Both the position numbers and the translations under genes were made by a program. The notes under the pieces are model-generated. The model saw only the letters and a list, made by a program, of their open reading frames with translations, was not told the DNA's origin and searched no databases. Below, in pieces: positions 6,926 to 10,846 of a stretch of DNA of 10,846 bases. Source of the stretch: DATGZX01 sp035296965 (GTDB lineage: Bacteria; Planctomycetota; Planctomycetia; Gemmatales; Gemmataceae); NCBI GenBank assembly GCA_035296965.1, contig DATGZX010000406.1, positions 1-10,846 on the forward strand, read 5' to 3'. The first letter of the stretch is position 1; every line of letters begins with the position of its first letter.

Positions 6926-7287
6926 TGGTAGTTGAGAAAGCGGCCAAGGGCCGTAAGGTCTTGCCCGTGCCCGCCGATTCCGCGGCGCGGAGGACTTCGG
7001 CGCAGGGCAAAGGCACGAAGAACAAGGCATCCAAGCCCGAGCGCGCCAAGAAGGCGAAGAAGGCCCTGAATCCGCCCAAGGAGAAGAAGACCAGCGCCCT
7101 GGACGCCGCCGCCAAGGTGCTCGGCGAGAACGGCGAGCCGATGAACTGCCAGGAGATGATCAAGGCCATGCTGGATGAGAGCAATTGGTCTTCGCCGGGC
7201 GGGCTGACGCCCCATGCGACTTTGTATTCTGCGATTCTCAGAGAGATCAAGGCGAAGGGGAAGGAGGCCCGGTTTAACCCGGTTTAA
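6925..7287 (+). CDS. HARE-HTH domain protein, C-terminal half (truncated)
   Basis: This is the continuation of the previous frame; the first ATG is at 6925, but homology already begins before it with FGPDEEV. After a Lys/Ala-rich, DNA-binding-type linker (about residues 30-65), a winged-helix domain follows: ALDAAAKVLGENGEPMNCQE, MIKAML, TPHATLYSAILREIKAKG. This matches the HARE-HTH family (HB1, ASXL, restriction endonuclease), which binds DNA or modified DNA. The end is broken. CCCGGTTTAA is duplicated in tandem at 7268-7287, so the protein ends EARFNPV. Removing one copy restores EARFKKADRGKFSLT, the family-like ending, which is also preserved in the second repeat copy at 10682. Only the final beta-wing strand is lost, so partial function is possible. 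Confidence 0.7.
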   Translation: MVVEKAAKGRKVLPVPADSAARRTSAQGKGTKNKASKPERAKKAKKALNPPKEKKTSALDAAAKVLGENGEPMNCQEMIKAMLDESNWSSPGGLTPHATLYSAILREIKAKGKEARFNPV

Positions 7288-7434
7288 GAAGGCGGATCGG
7301 GGGAAGTTTAGCCTAACATGGGCTTGGCTACGCTATCCCCAGCATCGCCCACGAAGCCCCGCATCTAGCCAGGTTTTCTCGTTGGCGGTTCTGGCCAACC
7401 GAGACCTTTCGGAGGCGATGTGGGCGAACGTGGG
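7261..7434. repeat. Direct repeat copy 1 (3' end of HARE-HTH gene plus downstream hairpins)
   Basis: This copy matches 10661-10829 at a constant offset of 3396 bp from about 7301 to 7384, with a few indels outside. Shared anchors are GGGAAGTTTAGCCTAAC, CTATCCCCAG, ATCGCCCACGA and TTTTCTCGTTG. It includes the last codons of the HARE-HTH gene and the sequence after them. The terminator-like hairpin of copy 2 is damaged here (CCCCGC facing GCCAGG, two mismatches). The second hairpin, GTTGGC (7381-7386) with GCCAAC (7394-7399), is perfect. The former stop TAG of the restored frame has become TGG. Confidence 0.85.
7268..7287. repeat. Exact 10-bp tandem duplication truncating the HARE-HTH gene
   Basis: CCCGGTTTAA occurs twice back to back and the second copy contains the TAA stop. 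Deleting one copy restores the expected reading frame into FKKADRGKFSLT. Confidence 0.9.
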
Positions 7435-7439
7435 CGAAC
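7420..7439. repeat. Exact 10-bp tandem duplication
   Basis: GTGGGCGAAC occurs twice back to back near the right end of repeat copy 1. The matching place in copy 2 has no exact duplication. Confidence 0.85.
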
Positions 7440-7448
7440 TAACATCGG

Positions 7449-7823
7449 TCAGCGTACGAGCCAACACAAGAAAAAGACCCACCCCAGCAGCGGCAATGGA
7501 TTCACGATTATGGCGTAGCCGGCATCGCGCTTGGCGAGTTCCGTCGGCCACCGTCCAGCGCCATCCATGACACCGGTAGCAATCTGGAGGAGGTCTGCCT
7601 TGGCAGCGAACCACACGTAAGCGGCTAGCGGCAGCCCTGCCAGGGCTGGGACCGCAAGCGCCAGTGAGAAAGCGCCAAATACAGCGCTGCAAATTGCCAG
7701 GCGCCCAAGCATTCGTGCGCGGTGGGGTTCGTAATCCCGACGGAGATCATCCCTCTCCACCCAAGCGTACTCTTCGTCCGCGCCCATCAAACTTTTAAGC
7801 CAGGATCGCCCGAAGAAACTCAT
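7449..7823 (-). CDS. Small hypothetical membrane protein (124 aa)
   Basis: The family is not recognised. A charged N-terminal part (residues 1-38, with YAWVERDDLRRDYEPHR) precedes hydrophobic stretches at about 39-75 and 102-122, so the protein probably sits in the inner membrane with its N-terminus in the cytoplasm. Between them is a polar loop (DLLQIATGVMDGAGRWPTE) recalling the layout of small DUF4190-type membrane proteins, though I would not assign it to that family. The ATG at 7823 has no clear ribosome-binding site, which is common in planctomycetes. It is the last of three small - strand genes, separated by gaps of about 170-190 bp, so a shared transcript is uncertain. Confidence 0.65.
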   Translation of the reverse strand: MSFFGRSWLKSLMGADEEYAWVERDDLRRDYEPHRARMLGRLAICSAVFGAFSLALAVPALAGLPLAAYVWFAAKADLLQIATGVMDGAGRWPTELAKRDAGYAIIVNPLPLLGWVFFLCWLVR

Positions 7824-8014
7824 TGCTGCATTCTCAAACTCAGGGCACCCAGGTCATGGACGAAGACTTCCGGACCGTCTGCCATTATTGGCCTGCAAGT
7901 CGACTCTGCTGAACTACGGGCCGGTGAAGAATACTACCACCACCATCGCTGCACGCAGGGGAGTTGAGAAGATGGCCGCCACGATTCGGCGCCCCTTAAT
8001 TAGACCTATTCGCG
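7824..8014. other. Intergenic spacer, nothing recognised
   Basis: This is the 191-bp spacer between two - strand genes. No hairpin followed by a T-run, RNA gene or conserved motif was seen. Confidence 0.4.
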
Positions 8015-8425
8015 TTACCCCGCACCGTACGCCATGCCGAGATCCGCATAGAGACGCGAGTTAGGGCGGATTCGCTTCGGCTTGACGTTCAGAGCCTGAG
8101 TCAGGGTTGCGACCACCTGCTGCCACCCATCGGTCGGGGGCTCAGATCCAGCAATCCGTATCTTTGCGGCGACCAGTTCCCACAGCTGCCCCGCTGTCAG
8201 CGTAGCCCGCGCGTCTGCGGACAAGCACTCTAAATCGGTAGCAGAGAGCGTCACCCCGAACTGCCCTTTCAATCGGTAGACGATGTCTACCCAGTCGATA
8301 CTCCACAGTTCTGGGACACGGTGCCAGTTCCGGCGAAGCTGAATGAGGCACCAGGCGACGACAAGGAGTCGGGCGATGGCGAACGCGCACAGGGTGCCGA
8401 GTATCCACCAGAGCCAATTAGGCAT
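8015..8425 (-). CDS. Membrane-anchored protein with ACP-like halves in swapped order (136 aa)
   Basis: One membrane segment (about 4-30, starting MPNWLWWILG) anchors a cytoplasmic part. Residues 42-58, SIDWVDIVYRLKGQFGV, line up with the start of helix II in acyl carrier proteins (SLDTVELVMALEEEFGV), with Ser42 at the phosphopantetheine site. The stretch LTAGQLWELVAAKI (76-89) resembles the last ACP helix. Residues 100-131, GWQQVVATLTQALNV then IRPNSRLYADLGM, look instead like ACP helix I and the loop that normally comes just before that serine. The order is therefore second half then first half. The Asp normally before the serine is Trp41. A carrier function is unproven; it may be a non-carrying structural relative. 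GGAG at 8433-8436, 7 nt before the ATG, supports the start. Confidence 0.75.
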   Translation of the reverse strand: MPNWLWWILGTLCAFAIARLLVVAWCLIQLRRNWHRVPELWSIDWVDIVYRLKGQFGVTLSATDLECLSADARATLTAGQLWELVAAKIRIAGSEPPTDGWQQVVATLTQALNVKPKRIRPNSRLYADLGMAYGAG

Positions 8426-8596
8426 AAAAGATCTCCAAACGCGTGATAGGCCGACGAATCTGAATTCGCGATTGTCGCGAGCACTGCGTTCGAGGTCGTC
8501 CAGTCGTTATCATGGCCAGACACGAGCCTGGGACTGGCGATTGACAGGTCGGTAACCTGGTGGCATCAGACAGGAGCCACGCCGCCATCGATCTGG

Positions 8597-9148
8597 CTAA
8601 AGCTGCTTAGCAGAATTCGCTCCCTCAGCAGAGTCCCTCGTCAACATTGGGCGGGCCTTTCCGCAGACGGAATAACCCAGAAGCACCAGCCAGGCGATTG
8701 GCGTTGTGCAGAGCAACCAAGTGATAACTCGATGCAGTACGAGGTTACGAAAGCTGTAGAGATCGTCGGGCGGTCCGAACAGAGTCCACTCAAGCTGGCT
8801 GACTTTGAAGGATAATCCCGACTCATACGACCAGATGAGGATCGCCACGACTGCCAACTGCCAGGCCCCAAAGGCGATTATCATCCGCTTCCATCCGGGC
8901 GAGCGATGGCTGAGCCGGTCGATTAACCGTAGGCTGGCCATAATGGCCGGCAGGGTGATGATGACAAATCCAAAGTACGTGGCGAGTCGCTCGTACCTGC
9001 CATAACTGGCCTGGACATCGCCAAACCAAGTGGTGTAAACGCTAAGTACGAACTTGCTACCGACACGCTGGTAGAAGATGAGCATGGCCAAGCAGGCCAA
9101 ATGCCATGTGACTATCGCGGCCAACAGCGATCTTGCTCGGTAGGACAT
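8597..9148 (-). CDS. Hypothetical four-helix membrane protein (183 aa)
   Basis: I do not recognise a family. Four hydrophobic helices are seen at about residues 8-27, 57-75, 88-107 and 140-161. The loop between helices 1 and 2 is aromatic (VYTTWFGDVQASYGRYERL), and that between 3 and 4 carries FGPPDDLYSFRNL. The tail after 165 is short and polar. An even number of helices puts both ends on the same side, probably cytoplasmic. The ATG at 9148 has no clear ribosome-binding site. It is followed 171 bp later by the ACP-like gene on the same strand. Function unknown. Confidence 0.65.
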   Translation of the reverse strand: MSYRARSLLAAIVTWHLACLAMLIFYQRVGSKFVLSVYTTWFGDVQASYGRYERLATYFGFVIITLPAIMASLRLIDRLSHRSPGWKRMIIAFGAWQLAVVAILIWSYESGLSFKVSQLEWTLFGPPDDLYSFRNLVLHRVITWLLCTTPIAWLVLLGYSVCGKARPMLTRDSAEGANSAKQL

Positions 9149-9235
9149 ACGGCTTGCTGTGTCAGCTTCACCTCACCGAATGGGGTATTAAGGCCCACAA
9201 TTTTATTTTAGCCATTTCTCGCCGTAAACGTCTGA

Positions 9236-9610
9236 CTAAACGCTGGTGGGCCTAGCCCCGAACTCGAAGAGCTTCCCCACCTCGCCGTCATCATCCACCG
9301 CCACATGGAGATAAACGCTCGTCCTCAACAGGCTGGCATGACCCGCGGCCGCCCTCACTTCAGCTATCGTTCTCCCGCCCGCAAGGGCGGGGCGTATAAG
9401 AGTATGCCGCCCATGGTGTATGGTTAGCGTCCGAAGTCGGGCCAATCCGAGCACCTTGCAGGCCGACAGAAAACGCCGTCGCAGTGCGGCTCTTTGAAGC
9501 GCCAAGCCGCGTCGATTGGCCTGCATCGAGCAGACGAACGGGTCGGTGCCGCGGGCGCCGTCTTCCATCCGTCGCGTCTTCCACGCCACGAGATCGGCCA
9601 GCGTCCTGCC
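9236..9610 (-). pseudogene. Tyrosine recombinase (phage integrase) C-terminal remnant
   Basis: This frame of about 124 codons is the end of a tyrosine recombinase catalytic domain. It holds the HxxRH block (LTIHHGRHT), the AGH block (EVRAAAGHASL) and the tyrosine nucleophile (TSVYLHV), with normal spacing. The core-binding domain and the first catalytic Arg are missing. In frame, RTLADLVAWK is preceded directly by two stops (TGA, CAG, TGA, reading down from about 9619), and the space upstream is taken up by the hydrolase gene, so the loss is real. The first usable start is GTG at 9589. The fragment cannot recombine DNA alone and marks an old integrated element. Confidence 0.8.
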
Positions 9611-9635
9611 TCACTGTCATGACGGTGGCCCTTTG

Positions 9636-10547
9636 TCACTTTCCCGACCGCAAGTGCCTGCTCAAGAAGTCCAGCACCAGTGGCCGCAGATCCCGTTCCT
9701 TGGGTTGAAGGTGAAAGGTGTGTGGTGCGCCTTCCACGAGGACCAACTCGCAGCTCGCCCCCGCCTTGCGCAGCGCGGCCGCGAACCGGCGGGACTGTTC
9801 TGGGTCGACACTCTTATCCGCCGTCCCATGAAGGATCAAAATCGGCGGAATATTCTTGCTCGCATACGTTGTCGGCGATGCCGCGCGGTACAGCTCTGGT
9901 GCTTCCTTGCGGGTTTTGCCAAACATGGGCAGGTCGCGGTACGACAGCAACTCGATCGGCCCATAGAGATCGACGGCACACTGCACCCGGCAGGAGAACT
10001 GCGAATACGAGCCGGTGGGCTCCAGTCCGTCCGCAGCACTCGTAACGGCGACCAGAGCGGCCAGGTGCCCTCCGGCCGAGCCGCCGATCACACCGATATG
10101 CTGGGCATCAATCTGCAGGCGGTCGGCATTCTTCCGCAGCCAACGCACCGCCGTCTTGCAATCGTACAAGTTTTGCAGCCAGGTCACGTTGCCTCGGATG
10201 CAGAGCACATAATTGATACTCATGGCAACGAAACCAGCTCGGGCGAGATTGACGCCAATGTTTGTCTCCCGCTCTTCTGCTTTATCGCCGCTGGTCCAGC
10301 CGCCTCCATGGATGACAACCACGGCCGGCAAACGCACATGGGCTGCACGCTTGGCGGGCCGATACAGGTCCGCCTTCTCCGCACGGTCGGCGGGAAGGCA
10401 CGCGACGTTTTTGTCAATCTCCACCTCCGCGGGCACGGGCGCCGCGTCTGGTGGTTTCCACGTCCGTTTGCTGCCGCTCTGCGACATGGCCGGAAACGCG
10501 GACAGTGCAATCAAGGCGCCCATGGAGATTGCCAAGGCGTGTTTCAT
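9636..10547 (-). CDS. Secreted alpha/beta hydrolase (esterase/lipase, HSL/BD-FAE-like)
   Basis: This 303-residue serine hydrolase probably cleaves carboxyl esters outside the cytoplasm. A signal peptide covers about residues 1-22 (MKHALAISMGALIALS, cleavage near AMS-QS). The oxyanion motif HGGGW is at 80-84. The nucleophile elbow GGSAGG (155-160) gives Ser157, HGTADKSVD gives Asp244, and GAPHTFH gives His276. Order and spacing are those of BD-FAE and hormone-sensitive-lipase-type esterases, where acetyl or feruloyl esters of sugars and xylan are typical substrates; the substrate here is unknown. ATG 10547 was chosen because it starts the signal peptide; a TTG at 10640 would bury it. No strong ribosome-binding site is visible. 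The gene ends 26 bp from the integrase remnant, and no partner gene is adjacent. Confidence 0.9.
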   Translation of the reverse strand: MKHALAISMGALIALSAFPAMSQSGSKRTWKPPDAAPVPAEVEIDKNVACLPADRAEKADLYRPAKRAAHVRLPAVVVIHGGGWTSGDKAEERETNIGVNLARAGFVAMSINYVLCIRGNVTWLQNLYDCKTAVRWLRKNADRLQIDAQHIGVIGGSAGGHLAALVAVTSAADGLEPTGSYSQFSCRVQCAVDLYGPIELLSYRDLPMFGKTRKEAPELYRAASPTTYASKNIPPILILHGTADKSVDPEQSRRFAAALRKAGASCELVLVEGAPHTFHLQPKERDLRPLVLDFLSRHLRSGK

Positions 10548-10660
10548 AATGGAAATATTGCAAAGACGGCCACTGTTGCGGTCCGCCAAGAAGGCGGTCA
10601 GGAATTGAAGAGTATAACCTCCGGCAACCGTGCCGATCAAGTGGCTGCTGACGACGCGCC
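10548..10660. other. Upstream region of the hydrolase gene
   Basis: This short non-coding stretch probably carries the promoter of the hydrolase gene. TATACT on the - strand near 10610 could be a -10 box, but no matching -35 is seen. A small palindrome, CGGCA and TGCCG, lies at 10622-10635. Confidence 0.35.
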
Positions 10661-10846
10661 CGCGCGAAGGAGGTCGGGTTCAAGAGGGCGGATCGCGGGA
10701 AGTTTAGCCTAACGTAGGCTTGCCTACCCTATCCCCAGGATCGCCCACGAGGCCCCGCACTAGGCGGGGTTTTCTCGTTGACGTTCTGGTCAACCGGGGC
10801 GCGCCGGACGCGACGTGAACAAACGTGGGTAGAGGGATAGGCAAGT
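10661..10846. repeat. Direct repeat copy 2 (fossil 3' end of a HARE-HTH gene plus hairpins)
   Basis: Here only the tail of a HARE-HTH gene is present. In the + frame a TGA at about 10649 is followed by RARAKEVGFKRADRGKFSLT and the stop TAG (10714-10716). This matches the repaired end of the HARE-HTH gene in copy 1. Non-coding similarity continues to about 10829. This copy has the better-preserved structures: a GC-rich hairpin with a T-run (10753-10773), a second hairpin GTTGAC/GTCAAC (10777-10794), and GTAGGC-TT-GCCTAC at 10714-10727. CTTGCCTA (10719-10726) can also pair with TAGGCAAG (10838-10845). The repeat may continue past the right edge. Confidence 0.8.
10753..10773 (+). terminator. Rho-independent terminator-like hairpin
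   Basis: CCCCGC (10753-10758) pairs perfectly with GCGGGG (10764-10769) around the loop ACTAG and is followed at once by TTTTCT. It stands about 37 bp after the TAG of the fossil HARE-HTH tail, the place expected for that gene's own terminator. The matching hairpin in copy 1 has lost two base pairs. Confidence 0.7.

Noticed and set aside
6469..7215. 248-residue - strand frame opposite the HARE-HTH gene
   Set aside because: The + strand has a ribosome-binding site, a basic tail and a winged-helix domain; the - strand frame shows no recognisable motif.
7214..7570. 118-residue + frame across the repeat
   Set aside because: Only its segment FKKADRGKFSLT is meaningful, as the displaced end of the HARE-HTH gene; the rest is read-through into non-coding sequence after loss of the old stop.
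9516..10712. 398-residue open frame on the + strand
   Set aside because: It is the shadow of the alpha/beta hydrolase, whose - strand frame has a signal peptide and a full catalytic triad. The + product is low in structure and shows no motif.
10704..10794. Integron attC site (GCCTAAC resembles the RYYYAAC core)
   Set aside because: No matching GTTRRRY core at the right distance with the expected inverted pairing, and no integron integrase. The sequence is better explained as a gene tail followed by a terminator.

Overview
The window is GC-rich bacterial DNA. It most likely comes from a planctomycete of the Gemmataceae type. The inference rests on three things: a 48-residue TPR array ending in the tail typical of planctomycete kinase-TPR proteins, a lysine/alanine-rich gene ending in a HARE-HTH domain, and small lineage-restricted membrane proteins. 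No rRNA, tRNA, CRISPR or complete mobile element was seen.

Layout. (i) 1-1312, + strand: the 3' part of a TPR protein whose start lies outside the window, with a near-exact 144-bp tandem repeat. (ii) 1313-1800: an intergenic stretch holding at most a decayed reading frame. (iii) 1801-6448, + strand: a tight four-gene cluster. It encodes a cytoplasmic GH84 beta-N-acetylglucosaminidase very like human O-GlcNAcase (OGA), a GNAT protein very like the C-terminal acetyltransferase-like domain of the same human enzyme, a DegT/DnrJ/EryC1/StrS sugar-type aminotransferase, and a lone PTS EIIC permease of the lactose/cellobiose/diacetylchitobiose family. The first pair and the last pair each overlap by 4 bp. 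A perfect 29-bp inverted repeat of REP type sits between the two pairs and supplies the last codons of the GNAT gene. (iv) 6665-7287, + strand: a HARE-HTH protein gene broken by a frameshift and by a 10-bp tandem duplication. (v) 7449-9148, - strand: three small membrane-anchored proteins, one carrying acyl-carrier-protein-like halves in swapped order. (vi) 9236-9610, - strand: the catalytic remnant of a tyrosine recombinase. (vii) 9636-10547, - strand: a secreted alpha/beta hydrolase. (viii) The 3' end of the HARE-HTH gene and its downstream hairpins occur twice, at about 7261-7434 and 10661-10829, offset by 3396 bp.

How the genes may work together. The central cluster reads as an amino-sugar module. 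The permease would bring in a GlcNAc-type saccharide, the GH84 enzyme would cleave N-acetylglucosaminides in the cytoplasm, the GNAT would act on an amino group, and the PLP enzyme would install or remove an amino group on a sugar. No EIIA, EIIB or HPr gene is present, and the permease has Asn where the family has His in the GIHG motif, so transport may be uncoupled from phosphorylation. The link between GH84 and GNAT is the strongest point: two domains fused in animal OGA appear here as separate, translationally coupled genes, and this GNAT keeps an acetyl-CoA motif that human OGA has lost. The 7.3-10.8 kb part looks like a decayed accessory insertion at the 3' end of the HARE-HTH gene.
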